DNA of 64,000 nucleotides from Paenibacillus sp. HW567 (lineage in GTDB: Bacteria; Bacillota; Bacilli; Paenibacillales; Paenibacillaceae). The translations under genes and the position numbers were made by a program. Positions 17,650 through 26,803 of this stretch are shown here, piece by piece; within the stretch, counting starts at the first letter, position 1, and each line of letters opens with the position of its first letter. The notes under the pieces were generated by a model. The model saw only the letters and a list, made by a program, of their open reading frames with translations, did no database searches and was not told where the DNA came from. The stretch lies in the NCBI RefSeq assembly GCF_000374185.1, contig NZ_KB910518.1, positions 1,606,546-1,670,545 of the forward strand, written 5' to 3'.

Positions 17650-18786
17650 ATGACAGCGGAAACAAAGCAGGAGTGGGTAGAAGAAGCATGGAGCAAGGCG
17701 CTGGAGAAAACACAGCGGAACAGTCTGCGGATCGGCGCGGGATTCCCCCATGCCAGTCAAGGCGGAACCTATGTGCTGGAGCAGCCGCACTGGTGGACGG
17801 CGGGCTTCTGGCCGGGCCAGCTATGGCTGCTGTACAACGGCAGCAAGGATGAAGCCTTGCGGGCGCTGGCCGAGCAGTGCGAGGAGCAGCTCGACCAGGT
17901 GCTGAATGATTATGTGCATCTGGACCATGATTTGGGGTTCATGTGGACCTTGACCAGCGTGGCTTCTTATAAGCTGCTGGGCAGCGGGGTCTCGAAGGTA
18001 AGGGCGCTGAAGGCGGCAAATTTCCTGGCTGCGCGCTTCAATCTGAAGGGCAGCTTCATCCGGGCCTGGAATCCGTGGTACGAAGGCGAGGACAACAGGG
18101 GTTACGCCATTATCGACTGCTGCATGAACACGCCGCTGCTCTTCTGGGCTGCCGAGGTCACTGGAGATCCGCGGTACCGCCATATTGCTGAGGCGCATAT
18201 GGATACAGTCGTGAAGCATTTTATCCGCCCGGACGGCTCCGTGTATCATATCGTCCGCTTCGACCCGGAGAGCGGGGAATGTATTGAAGGCTTGGGCGGC
18301 CAAGGCTACGCGGCTGAGTCCGCCTGGTCCAGAGGAGCAGCCTGGGCGATCTACGGGCTGACGCTGGCGTACCATCACACCGGCAAGATCACGTATCTCC
18401 ATACGGCCCAGAAGGTGGCCCATTTCTTCCTGGCACGCCTGCCGGAGGATCATGTGCCGCATTGGGATTTCCGCGCACCGGATGAGGCGCGGAAATTCCG
18501 CGATTCATCGGCCGGCGCGTGTGCCGCCAGCGGACTTCTGCTGCTTGCCGGGAAGGTTGGGGAGGTCGAGGCGCCGGTATACCGCGAGCCTGCGGTCAGG
18601 ATGCTGGAGTCGCTGTACCGCAATTACGGCACCTGGAGCAATGATGCCGAGGAAGGGCTGATTCTTCATGGGACGAGCCATTATCCGGCGGGCACTAACA
18701 TTGACGTTCCATTGATTTACGGCGATTACTTCTATGTTGAAGGTCTGGCGCGTCTAAAGAACCTTGGCCCATTTTATTGGGAATAA
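17650..18786 (+). CDS. Glycoside hydrolase family 88 (unsaturated uronyl hydrolase)
   Basis: Cytoplasmic enzyme of 378 residues that hydrates and releases the 4,5-unsaturated uronic acid left at the non-reducing end by polysaccharide lyases. It has the (alpha/alpha)6-barrel sequence pattern of GH88: WWTAGFWPGQLWLLYN near residue 45, LDHDLGFMWT (residues about 92-102) with the first catalytic-region Asp, and NRGYAIIDCCMNTPLLFWA near 150-168 with the second. The C-terminus HYPAGTNIDVPLIYGDYFYVEGL is also typical. No signal peptide is present. The ribosome binding site is weak (GGCGGTGG). It stands between the lyase-like gene and the DUF2264 gene in one transcription unit. Confidence 0.93.
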   Translation: MTAETKQEWVEEAWSKALEKTQRNSLRIGAGFPHASQGGTYVLEQPHWWTAGFWPGQLWLLYNGSKDEALRALAEQCEEQLDQVLNDYVHLDHDLGFMWTLTSVASYKLLGSGVSKVRALKAANFLAARFNLKGSFIRAWNPWYEGEDNRGYAIIDCCMNTPLLFWAAEVTGDPRYRHIAEAHMDTVVKHFIRPDGSVYHIVRFDPESGECIEGLGGQGYAAESAWSRGAAWAIYGLTLAYHHTGKITYLHTAQKVAHFFLARLPEDHVPHWDFRAPDEARKFRDSSAGACAASGLLLLAGKVGEVEAPVYREPAVRMLESLYRNYGTWSNDAEEGLILHGTSHYPAGTNIDVPLIYGDYFYVEGLARLKNLGPFYWE

Positions 18787-18810
18787 ACAAGCTCACTATG
18801 GGAGTGGTAA

Positions 18811-20697
18811 ATGATGAGTAAGCATTTGGAGCAGATCAAAGAGAATCCGCTGGTTACCAAAGCGGATATGCAGGAAGCCTTCCGGCAGCTAGTCTATCCG
18901 CTGAAGCCGCATTACAGCGAAGGGCATGCCCGGCTGAAGCTGGGGGTGACCGGCGTTCATTATGGCCCGGATATTGCGGAGATGGAAGGCTTCTCACGGG
19001 TAATGTGGGGGTTCGTGCCCTTTCTTGCCGGAGGCGGTGAAGATGAGCTGTGGGATAGCCTTCTGGAAGGCATCAGGAATGGTACTGACCCCGGGCATCA
19101 GGAATATTGGGGCGCTGTTAACGACTATGATCAGCGGCTTGTGGAGATGGCGGCATTCGGCTATGCGCTGTCACTGATCCCGGAGCGGATCTGGACCCCG
19201 CTGAACGAAAGGGAGCGCTCGAATCTGTACACCTGGCTGAATCAGATGAATTCGCATCCCTGCTACGATTGCAATTGGCTGTTCTTCAATGTGCTGGTTA
19301 ATCTGGGCTTCCGCAAGGTGGGGCTTCCCTATGACGCGCAGCAGATGGAGGCCAACCTCCGGCGCATAGATGATTTCTATTTATCGGACGGCTGGTACAG
19401 CGACGGAATCGGCGGGCACAGCGATTATTATGGTCCGTTTGCCATTCATTTCTATGGTCTGTTGTATGCCAAGCTGATGGATAATGAGGACCCTGAACGC
19501 TCACGTGTATTCAAGGAACGCGCCGGGAAGTTTGCCGGTGAATTCATTCATTGGTTTGCCGGGGACGGCTCAGCCCTTCCGTATGGAAGAAGCCTGGCAT
19601 ACCGCTTCGCGCAATCCGCATTCTGGGGAGCGCTGGCGTATGCCGAAGTCGAGGCGCTGCCTTACGGTGTAATCAAGGGGGTCATTCTGCGCAATCTGCG
19701 GTGGTGGTTCAAGCAGGATATATTCAATGAAGCAGGCGTGCTGACCATTGGATATGCTTATCCGAATCTGGTGATGGCGGAGAATTATAATTCTCCGGGC
19801 TCGCCTTACTGGTCCCTGAAATACTTCATGCCGCTGGCGCTGCCGGACGAGCACCCCTTCTGGATTGCCGGGGAGCTGCCGCTTCCTGAGCTTGAGACGC
19901 TGGCTGTGCAGCAGCCTGCGCATTTGGTTATTTGCCGTCAGCCTGATACCGGTCATGTTGTCGCCTTCAACAGCGGGCATCTCTCGACCAATGATCATAC
20001 GCATACTTCGGCTAAATATGAGAAGTTCGCATATTCCACGGCTTTCGGCTTCAGTGTGCCCCGCTCGGAATGGGGGATTGGCCAGGGCGCGTTCGATTCC
20101 ATGCTGGCCCTCAGCGAGGCGGGAGACAATCTGTACCGCGTAAGAAGACAGAATGAGGAGTCGTGGATCGAAGACAATATTCTGTACTCCCGCTGGAAGC
20201 CGTGGCCGAATGTTGAAGTGCAGACCTGGATTGTGGCGGGTCTTCCCTGGCATATCCGTATTCACCGCCTCCAGACCGAAAGAGCGCTGGATGCCGCTGA
20301 AGGCGGTTTTGCTGCCAGTCTGGACTCTGGGCTTCAGGAAATCGCCCCTGCCGGAGGCAACGGAATTACTGCAATCAGCAGCCACGGCATCAGTGGAGTC
20401 CTTAGTCTTGCCGGCCACAGAGAAGCTGTGATGATCCGTCCGAACACCAATACTAACGTGCTGATGCCCCGGACTGTTATTCCGACACTGCTCGCCAGCC
20501 TCACTCCCGGCACACACTGGCTCATCTCGGCAATCTACGGAGAGCAGGCTGATATGGGCACAATGAGCGCGGAGACTGCTGCGCGCCATGCTGAACATGA
20601 AGGCGATCCGCTACAGCTTCTGGGAGTTCAGATCAGCGATGAGGAGATCAGCATTACGGCCGGCAATGGCCGAAGCGTTATTCTTCCGCTGGATTAA
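18811..20697 (+). CDS. DUF2264 domain protein of the carbohydrate locus
   Basis: Protein of 628 residues that matches the DUF2264 family over its length. The first 350 residues read as an all-helical toroid (LKLGVTGVHYGPDIAEMEGFSRVMWGFVP; CYDCNWLFFNVLVNLGFRKVGL; DGIGGHSDYYGPFAIHFYG), and the rest is beta-rich. These proteins often accompany GH88, GH105 and lyase genes in Paenibacillus and Bacteroidetes, and are suspected glycosidases or lyases, but no reaction is established to my knowledge. It has no signal peptide. ATG codons at 18811 and 18814 are both possible; GGGAGTGG lies upstream. It ends the locus and is followed by a clear terminator. Confidence 0.88.
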   Translation: MMSKHLEQIKENPLVTKADMQEAFRQLVYPLKPHYSEGHARLKLGVTGVHYGPDIAEMEGFSRVMWGFVPFLAGGGEDELWDSLLEGIRNGTDPGHQEYWGAVNDYDQRLVEMAAFGYALSLIPERIWTPLNERERSNLYTWLNQMNSHPCYDCNWLFFNVLVNLGFRKVGLPYDAQQMEANLRRIDDFYLSDGWYSDGIGGHSDYYGPFAIHFYGLLYAKLMDNEDPERSRVFKERAGKFAGEFIHWFAGDGSALPYGRSLAYRFAQSAFWGALAYAEVEALPYGVIKGVILRNLRWWFKQDIFNEAGVLTIGYAYPNLVMAENYNSPGSPYWSLKYFMPLALPDEHPFWIAGELPLPELETLAVQQPAHLVICRQPDTGHVVAFNSGHLSTNDHTHTSAKYEKFAYSTAFGFSVPRSEWGIGQGAFDSMLALSEAGDNLYRVRRQNEESWIEDNILYSRWKPWPNVEVQTWIVAGLPWHIRIHRLQTERALDAAEGGFAASLDSGLQEIAPAGGNGITAISSHGISGVLSLAGHREAVMIRPNTNTNVLMPRTVIPTLLASLTPGTHWLISAIYGEQADMGTMSAETAARHAEHEGDPLQLLGVQISDEEISITAGNGRSVILPLD

Positions 20698-20731
20698 TTC
20701 AAGCGAATGCGCCGGATACCTTATATCGTAT

Positions 20732-20777
20732 AATGCCCCGCTGCCGGAAAATGTTGGCAGCGTGGCATTTATTTTTG
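20732..20777 (+). terminator. Rho-independent terminator of the carbohydrate locus
   Basis: AATGCCCCGCTGCC and GGCAGCGTGGCATT form a stem with one mismatch around a GGAAAATGTT loop, followed by TATTTTT. Confidence 0.88.
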
Positions 20778-20827
20778 CAGAAGGGAGGATTATGATTGAA
20801 GGAAAGGGAGATTAAGGGGGAGAGGAA

Positions 20828-21637
20828 ATGTTTGAGAGATTTGAAGCGGATGATCGGGTACTGGAGAATGAGCGGTTCGTCCGGGAGGAGGTTCCGAATA
20901 ACCTGATCCACATGATCGTCCAATTTACGGATGCGGTCCGGCTGACTTCAACAGAACGCAATTTGATTCTCGCTCAATCCGGCGGGTATAATCCGTGGCT
21001 GTGGGTCTCGGGCGGGCTTGATAATCAGCAGCAGACCACGCTGGTGCAGGAGCTGGCAGAGTGGGTAAGCGATTATGATTTCCCCGGGATTTCTGCACAG
21101 CCGGAGACGGCGAAGACGTTTGCAGAGGCTTTTTGCGGAGCCAAAGGGAAACTCTATCATACCCATATGATACTCGAAGCCTATCAATGCCCGGAGGTGC
21201 GGCAGCCTGCACAGGTCAAGGGTGAACGGATACAGGCGAAGGCCAAATTTATTCCGGTAATTGCAGCGTTTATGGCCGGTTTCATGGAGGATGCCTTTGG
21301 CGAGAAGGGGCAGGCGGAGGAGTTCCTGAAGATTGCTGAAGAGGTTGTGCTCTCCGGGAATCTGTATCTATGGATCGTGGAGGGTACGCCGGTTTCAATG
21401 GCCAAAATCACTCACCGCACAGCCCGGCATGGACGCATTAATGACGTATTTACGCCGCGCAGCCACCGCAAGCAAGGTTATGCCAGTAGGCTGGTTGCGG
21501 AGCTGTGTGCGCTGCTGCTTGCCGAAGGCCTGACCCCGGTGCTCTATGCAGATGGCAAAAACCCCGATTCCAATAAGGTCTATCAGTCAATTGGCTTTCA
21601 GCACGCCGGACAAATTGCCGACATCAAGTTTGACTGA
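20828..21637 (+). CDS. GNAT-family N-acetyltransferase
   Basis: Probable acetyl-CoA-dependent N-acetyltransferase of 269 residues. The N-terminal half (1-130) is family-specific and unassigned. The C-terminal GNAT fold carries the acetyl-CoA loop in VFTPRSHRKQGYASRLVAEL (residues about 198-217), followed by YADGKNPDSNKVYQSIGFQHAG, which is the usual end of the domain. GGGGGAGAGG lies just before the start. The acceptor substrate is unknown. It is followed after 22 bp by a P-loop protein gene, so the two are probably co-transcribed. Confidence 0.88.
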   Translation: MFERFEADDRVLENERFVREEVPNNLIHMIVQFTDAVRLTSTERNLILAQSGGYNPWLWVSGGLDNQQQTTLVQELAEWVSDYDFPGISAQPETAKTFAEAFCGAKGKLYHTHMILEAYQCPEVRQPAQVKGERIQAKAKFIPVIAAFMAGFMEDAFGEKGQAEEFLKIAEEVVLSGNLYLWIVEGTPVSMAKITHRTARHGRINDVFTPRSHRKQGYASRLVAELCALLLAEGLTPVLYADGKNPDSNKVYQSIGFQHAGQIADIKFD

Positions 21638-21659
21638 AGGTGCTAACTTAGGAGGTTGT

Positions 21660-22175
21660 ATGCAAAGAGTATTAATAATCGGCTCCGCAGGTGCGGGTAA
21701 ATCGACCTTAAGCCGAAGGATTGGCGAAGCGTTGAATATTCCCGTAATTCATCTGGATGCCTTTTATTGGCAGCCTGGCTGGGTAGCCACGGAACGCGAG
21801 GAATGGGAGCAGGTCGTCAAGGCCCATGTGGCAAAAGACACCTGGGTACTTGACGGAAATTATTCAGCAACTCTGGATATGCGGCTGGAGCGGGCGGATA
21901 CGGTGATTTTTCTCGATATGCCCAGGCTGCTGTGCCTGTACCGCGTAATTAAACGGCGGATTCAGTATCGGGGCCGGACCCGGCCGGATTTGAACGAGGG
22001 CTGTCCGGAGCGGCTGGATTGGCCGTTTATCGTGTGGATCTGGAATTACCGTAAGCGCAGCAGAAGCAAGGTAATTGCGAAGCTTGAAGCGTGCGGGGAG
22101 GAGAAGCAGGTGATTATCCTCGACAGCCGCCACAGCATCCAAAACTTCATCAGTTCCCTCACCCGCCAAATTTGA
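21660..22175 (+). CDS. P-loop NTPase, adenylate-kinase/FlaR-like
   Basis: Protein of 171 residues. A Walker A loop GSAGAGKST stands at residues 8-16. IPVIHLDAFYWQPGW and WVLDGNYSATLDMRLERADTVIFLDMP are typical of the group often annotated as DNA topology modulation protein FlaR or (d)NMP-kinase-like. The start at 21660 is set by TTAGGAGG four to five bases upstream. The old FlaR name rests on weak evidence in other bacteria; nucleotide kinase-like chemistry on an unknown substrate is the safer view. Confidence 0.85.
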   Translation: MQRVLIIGSAGAGKSTLSRRIGEALNIPVIHLDAFYWQPGWVATEREEWEQVVKAHVAKDTWVLDGNYSATLDMRLERADTVIFLDMPRLLCLYRVIKRRIQYRGRTRPDLNEGCPERLDWPFIVWIWNYRKRSRSKVIAKLEACGEEKQVIILDSRHSIQNFISSLTRQI

Positions 22176-22263
22176 CTTGCGGCCCCGGCGTTGACTATGC
22201 TATTACATAGTACAAATGAATTTTACATACCAATGAGGCAAACGTGGTAAGGGGTGGGGGACG

Positions 22264-23418
22264 ATGGATAGGCTGCAGGTATGGCCTGAGAAGTTCAAGA
22301 AATTTTTTCTGAATAACAGATTTGTGGTATCTCTGCTTATTGTGCTGCTGATCGGAATCAATGTGCTGGTATTCTCGAAGGTTCCGTTCGTCTTTAAGCC
22401 GGTATCGGTGCTTCTGAATACGGTCGCTGCACCGCTGCTGCTCTCAGGGATCTCCTACTATCTGCTGAATCCTCTGGTGGACCGGCTGGAGCGGAGGTTT
22501 CGGATCAGACGGGCATACGGCATTGTCATTTTGTATCTGCTGATTGCCGGGATTGTCACGTTGATTCTGCTTACGGTGATCCCGATTATCCGTAGCCAGC
22601 TAGTTGGCTTAATTGATAACTTCCCCAAATACAGCGCTGAGATTCAGGAGCAATTCGTCAGACTGACCGGCAGTGAGCTGTTTGGGCAGATTCAGGAAAA
22701 TGTCGGCACGGATATCAAGGATATTACCAGCAAAGTGACCACATGGGGAACCACTTTTCTGAACAATGCCGTTAGCGGTGTGGGTAATTTCGTTGGAGCG
22801 CTGACGGAGATTATTTTGGCTGTGGCAACCACGCCGTTTATATTGTTCTATCTGTTGCGGGACGGAAAAAAGCTGCCTGATTATTTGATGAGGTTCATTC
22901 CTACCGCCCTGCGGCCGCAGACCCGGGAAGTAATGTCGGAAATGAACAGCCAGGTGGCCTCTTACATCCGCGGGCAAATTATCGTAAGCTGCTGCATCGG
23001 TTTTCTGCTCTATATCGGCTATCTGATTATCGGGCTGGAATATTCACTGGTGCTGGCCATTGTCGCGGCCTGTACGGCTGTCGTTCCTTATCTGGGCCCC
23101 GCGATTGCCATCACTCCGGCATTGATCGTTGCCCTGGTGACCTCTCCGTTTATGCTGCTGAAGATGGTGTTTGTATGGACCGCCGTTCAGCTCATTGAAG
23201 GGAAGTTCATCTCTCCGCAGATTATGGGCAAGTCGCTGAAGGTTCATCCGATTACGATCATTTTTGTCATTATTTTTGCAGGTAAAATGTTTGGGGTGCT
23301 CGGCATCATTCTGGCAGTACCGGGATACGCCGTGCTTAAAGTGGTCGTTACCCATGTATTCCAGTGGTTCCGCCTCCGCTCCGGTTTATACCAGCAAATT
23401 ACAGAGAATAAGGAATAA
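22264..23418 (+). CDS. AI-2E family (YubA/YtvI-type) membrane permease
   Basis: Integral membrane protein of 384 residues with seven to eight hydrophobic segments. The cytoplasm-facing middle part (LIDNFPKYSAEIQEQFVRLTG) and the conserved block PYLGPAIAITPALIVAL followed by LIEGKFISPQIMGKSLKVHPITIIF identify the AI-2E transporter superfamily. Members serve as autoinducer-2 exporters, Na+/H+ antiporters or other efflux systems, so the name should not be taken as a function. GGGGTGGGGG lies before the ATG. The next gene starts 19 bp after its stop. Confidence 0.92.
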   Translation: MDRLQVWPEKFKKFFLNNRFVVSLLIVLLIGINVLVFSKVPFVFKPVSVLLNTVAAPLLLSGISYYLLNPLVDRLERRFRIRRAYGIVILYLLIAGIVTLILLTVIPIIRSQLVGLIDNFPKYSAEIQEQFVRLTGSELFGQIQENVGTDIKDITSKVTTWGTTFLNNAVSGVGNFVGALTEIILAVATTPFILFYLLRDGKKLPDYLMRFIPTALRPQTREVMSEMNSQVASYIRGQIIVSCCIGFLLYIGYLIIGLEYSLVLAIVAACTAVVPYLGPAIAITPALIVALVTSPFMLLKMVFVWTAVQLIEGKFISPQIMGKSLKVHPITIIFVIIFAGKMFGVLGIILAVPGYAVLKVVVTHVFQWFRLRSGLYQQITENKE

Positions 23419-23437
23419 CAGGAAGAGGATGATTGAC

Positions 23438-24946
23438 ATGACAGCACCACTGGCAACCACATTATATGGGAAGCTGCAGGGGGCGCAAGAGGATGGCGTA
23501 AATGTGTGGCGCGGGATTCCTTTTGCGGCGCCGCCTGTCGGCAAGCTGCGCTTTCGTGCGCCGCAGCCGCCGCAATCCTGGAGCGCTGTCAGAGATGCGC
23601 TGGAGTTCGGGCCGGTCAGCCACCAGCCTGTAAGTACCAGCGGCACCCGGTTCGGCGGCTTGTCGCCGGCGTATTCGGAAGACTGTCTCTATCTGAACGT
23701 CTGGTCTCCTGCCGCAGAGGGCGAACCGCTGCCCGTGATGGTCTGGATTCACGGCGGAACCTTTGTCACCGGTGCGGGCAGCCAGCCGATGTTCGACGGT
23801 GCCAATATGGCCCGTAACGGCAAAGTGGTCCTGGTTACAGTGAATTACCGGCTAGGACCGTTCGGTTTCCTGCATCTGTCCCCGCTCGGCGGAGGCCTGG
23901 CCTCTAATGTTGGCCTATTGGACCAGATTGCCGCGCTGGAATGGGTGCAGGGGAACATTGCCGCCTTCGGCGGCGATCCGCAGCGCGTTACCGTCTTCGG
24001 CGAGTCGGCGGGCAGCATGAGCATCGCCGCACTGCTGGCAATGCCTGCCGCCAAAGGCCAGTTCGCGGCAGCGATTATGGAGAGCGGTGCCGCGCAGAGC
24101 CTGCAGCCTCAGCAGGGGGAAGAAATTGCCGCAGCGCTTCTTGCCGAGCTGGGGCTGGCCCCCGGCGGCGACCTCGCGCTGCTGGATACTCTTCCGGCAG
24201 CGCGGATTCTGGAAGCTGGCGCGCGTATGACGTACAAGCTGTCCGGTGAAGCGCTCAGTATGTTTTTCCAGCCCGTAGTGGAGCCTTCCACCTTGCCGGT
24301 GGAACCCGCTGAAGCTATAGCGAGCGGTTCGGCAAGCGGGATTTCGCTGCTGATAGGGACCAATCTTCATGAAGGGAATCTGTTCTTCCGGGAAGAGCGG
24401 CCGGGCGAGAGCTTCGACCAATCGCTGAAATCGCTGGAGCTGCTGATGGGGATAGAGGATCTGGCGGAGCTTGCCAAGGGCTATCCGAAGTCATGGGAGG
24501 GCCAGGCCGAGTTTCTGACAGACCTTTTTTTCTGGGGCAGCTCGATTGCACTCGCGGAGAGCCAGCTAGGGTTAGCGCCGGTATGGATGTACCGGTTCGA
24601 CTGGACGGTTCCCGGTCATCCGCTTCTGGAAAAGGCCGTGCACGGTGCGGAGATCCTGTATGTGTTCGGCAATCTGCATCTGCTGAAGCATTACGGCCTT
24701 ACAGTTACTCCAGAGATGGAGCGTCTGTCGGAAGCGATGCAGATGACTTGGACAGCATTCGCCCACCGGAGCGATCCGTCTGCCGCCGGCCTGGCGTGGC
24801 CGCAGTACACGCTGACGGACCGTGCCACGCTGATTTTTGACCAGGAGGTACGGGTGGTGCAGGACCCTGATCAGGAAAAGCGCACGCGCTTGTTCTCCTC
24901 CGCTTCGAGCTGGCCTGCGCCAGCCGCGTCCAGAAGCCGGGGGTAG
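23438..24946 (+). CDS. Type-B carboxylesterase/lipase
   Basis: Cytoplasmic serine esterase of 502 residues. An N-terminal GKLQGAQEDGVNVWRGIPFA block, the oxyanion loop WIHGGTFVTGAG, and the nucleophile elbow FGESAGS with Ser190 are present. ATG codons at 23429 and 23438 are in frame; GGAAGAGG fits the second. Family members hydrolyse carboxylic esters, p-nitrobenzyl esters being the usual laboratory substrate. It has no signal peptide. Its GC content is higher than that of the preceding gene, and a terminator follows about 115 bp after the stop. Confidence 0.93.
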   Translation: MTAPLATTLYGKLQGAQEDGVNVWRGIPFAAPPVGKLRFRAPQPPQSWSAVRDALEFGPVSHQPVSTSGTRFGGLSPAYSEDCLYLNVWSPAAEGEPLPVMVWIHGGTFVTGAGSQPMFDGANMARNGKVVLVTVNYRLGPFGFLHLSPLGGGLASNVGLLDQIAALEWVQGNIAAFGGDPQRVTVFGESAGSMSIAALLAMPAAKGQFAAAIMESGAAQSLQPQQGEEIAAALLAELGLAPGGDLALLDTLPAARILEAGARMTYKLSGEALSMFFQPVVEPSTLPVEPAEAIASGSASGISLLIGTNLHEGNLFFREERPGESFDQSLKSLELLMGIEDLAELAKGYPKSWEGQAEFLTDLFFWGSSIALAESQLGLAPVWMYRFDWTVPGHPLLEKAVHGAEILYVFGNLHLLKHYGLTVTPEMERLSEAMQMTWTAFAHRSDPSAAGLAWPQYTLTDRATLIFDQEVRVVQDPDQEKRTRLFSSASSWPAPAASRSRG

Positions 24947-25060
24947 CGGCTGTAGCCGTACGAAATTGTGGTGTGATGCAGCCGCTGGGATTTCCGCCAG
25001 TATGGCGGAGTCGCAGGAGTATAAACATGCTGCTGCGCATTCCGCGGCCGCAATATACTA

Positions 25061-25104
25061 AACCGCAGCTCTGCCAAACAAACTGGCGGCGCTGCGGTTT
25101 TTTT
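25061..25104 (+). terminator. Rho-independent terminator after the carboxylesterase gene
   Basis: AACCGCAGC (25061-25069) pairs with GCTGCGGTT (25091-25099), followed by TTTTT. Confidence 0.85.
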
Positions 25105-25146
25105 GCATGCCCGGACAAACGCCGCAACCCCGGCTGCACCAAAAGA

Positions 25147-26319
25147 TCATTTTAACGACGTATAGCCGGTCTTCTGCACCAGCTCCTGCCCTTCGGCCGA
25201 CTGCATCCAGTCCAGGAACGGCTGGACGTGCGGGTTGGCGCTTCCTGCTGTGACGGCGTAGAACTCGGCGGTAAAAGGGTATGTTCCGCTGCGGATGCCC
25301 TCTTTGTCGGGTTTAACGCCGTTGATTTCCAGCAGCTTGATGTCAGCATTGCCATTCATTTCGGAGGCATAGAACAAAAAGCTGAAACCCAGGGCGTTCT
25401 TGAAATTACGGTAGTCGGCTGTCTGGGAGATGATTCCGCTCATAACATCCATAACATCATCCTGCGGTGGTGTCATAAGCTTGCGGCCATCCATGATTTT
25501 CTCCAGCATGGTCTGGCTTCCGCTGCCTTCATCGCGCTGAAAAGCCCGAATCTTCTCACGCTTGCCCCCGGCCTCCTTCCAATTCGTCAGCTTCCCGGCA
25601 TAGATATCCTTGATCTGATCTGTGGTCAGCCCGGAAACCTTGTTATGCTTGTTCACAAAAAAGACAAAGGCCTCACGCCCGATTGGAGTAAGCTTAAGCT
25701 CCTTTCCGGTCTGCTTCGCCTGTTGCTGCTGGGCAAGGGAAGGGGCTGCGGCAAAAATAATGTCGCTCTCTCCGGCGATCAGCCGCTTATAGGCTTCGGG
25801 GGTTGTGGAGCAGAGAACCGTTCCTTCATCCGTTCCATGCAGACTATAGCTGCCTTTGGGATATACGGCCTGCACATAAGCCGCATACAGCGGGTAGAGC
25901 GCAGTTGCCCCGTCAAGCCGGGGAAGGCTGTCGTCTATGTGCAACGAGGCAGTATGATCCATAACAGCAGCCTTGGAGTCCGGGGCAAACGGTGTATACT
26001 GGTTCAAATCCACTTCGCGGTCCTTTACCACAGTCAGGCTGTTGATATACAGCTTGTTCAGCTCATACCCGGCGGTAGCCAGCAGGCACAGCCCGGTGAA
26101 GACTGCAAGAATGATGTGACGGGTCCGCCGGGAGAGCAGTTGAAATATCGCGATCACGGCATAGACAGCCAGCCCGGCGGCAATAACCACAACAAGCGGC
26201 GCGTAAAAGACAAGTCCACCGGTTAGTGAGACGATAATATACGCAATGAATCCGGAGAAAACGAGGGCGGTCAGCGCCAGAATCGAATAGAGCAGATTCG
26301 TTCCAAAGGATCTTTTCAC
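25147..26319 (-). CDS. PstS-like phosphate-binding protein with multi-span N-terminal membrane anchor
   Basis: Protein of 390 residues. Three hydrophobic helices fill the first 90 residues (FSGFIAYIIVSLTGGLVFYAP, VVVIAAGLAVYAVIAIFQLL, IILAVFTGLCLLATAGYELN). An extracytoplasmic PBP-like domain follows: LDGATALYPLYAAYVQAVYP, RDEGSGSQTMLEKIM and GTYPFTAEFYAVTAGS are PstS family signatures. Ordinary PstS proteins are simple lipoproteins, so the anchor is unusual; no pstC, pstA, pstB or phoU gene is near. It may bind phosphate for sensing rather than transport. The ATG at 26319 has GAGAGG upstream on the minus strand. Confidence 0.85.
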   Translation of the reverse strand: MKRSFGTNLLYSILALTALVFSGFIAYIIVSLTGGLVFYAPLVVVIAAGLAVYAVIAIFQLLSRRTRHIILAVFTGLCLLATAGYELNKLYINSLTVVKDREVDLNQYTPFAPDSKAAVMDHTASLHIDDSLPRLDGATALYPLYAAYVQAVYPKGSYSLHGTDEGTVLCSTTPEAYKRLIAGESDIIFAAAPSLAQQQQAKQTGKELKLTPIGREAFVFFVNKHNKVSGLTTDQIKDIYAGKLTNWKEAGGKREKIRAFQRDEGSGSQTMLEKIMDGRKLMTPPQDDVMDVMSGIISQTADYRNFKNALGFSFLFYASEMNGNADIKLLEINGVKPDKEGIRSGTYPFTAEFYAVTAGSANPHVQPFLDWMQSAEGQELVQKTGYTSLK

Positions 26320-26527
26320 AGCGGCCTCTCTTTCCTGTAGCTAAAATATGGATAAAAAACACATTTCTATTATATCTGAACTCTGCCAGAATATCTTCCA
26401 GATAATGAGAGGATCATATGTCAAAAATGCGTTGCAGATGAAAGAAATGTGAAGATTTTCATAAAAGACTGGACGAAACGCAGGAACGGAGGTATTCTGA
26501 GGTTGTGAAAATAATAACGGAATACAA

Positions 26528-26670
26528 GATTCTCGGGGTAAGGTGAAATTCCTGACCGGCGGTGATGTTCAAGCGAACTAAGCCCGCGACTTCTTTCCTC
26601 TGTCTACAGGGGAAGGAACTGATCTGGTGACATTCCAGAGCCGACGGTAAAGTCCGGATGGGAGAGGATC
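26528..26670 (+). ncRNA. FMN riboswitch (RFN element)
   Basis: Conserved RFN pieces in order: TCGGGGTAAGGTGAAATTCC, GACCGGCGGTGAT, AGCCCGCGA, a variable stem, CTGATCTGGTGACATTCCAG, GCCGACGGTAAAGTCCGGATGG and GAGAGGAT. FMN binding by this fold is established for the class. A rho-independent terminator lies 48 nt downstream, so control is probably by transcription attenuation: high FMN shuts off the EamA-type transporter gene that follows. Confidence 0.96.
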
Positions 26671-26718
26671 ATAAGGCATAGGCGACAGGGTTATTTCTGC
26701 TGTCTTTGCTCTGAATAA

Positions 26719-26763
26719 CCCCCGAATGATGCCTGTTTGTTTCAGGTGATTCGGGGGTTTTGG
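26719..26763 (+). terminator. Riboswitch expression-platform terminator
   Basis: CCCCCGAAT (26719-26727) pairs with ATTCGGGGG (26749-26757), followed by TTTTGG. It stands between the FMN aptamer and the start codon at 26804. Confidence 0.88.
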
Positions 26764-26803
26764 TCTCTTATCGAGGGTTTGTATCGACAAGGAGAAATGA
26801 ATT

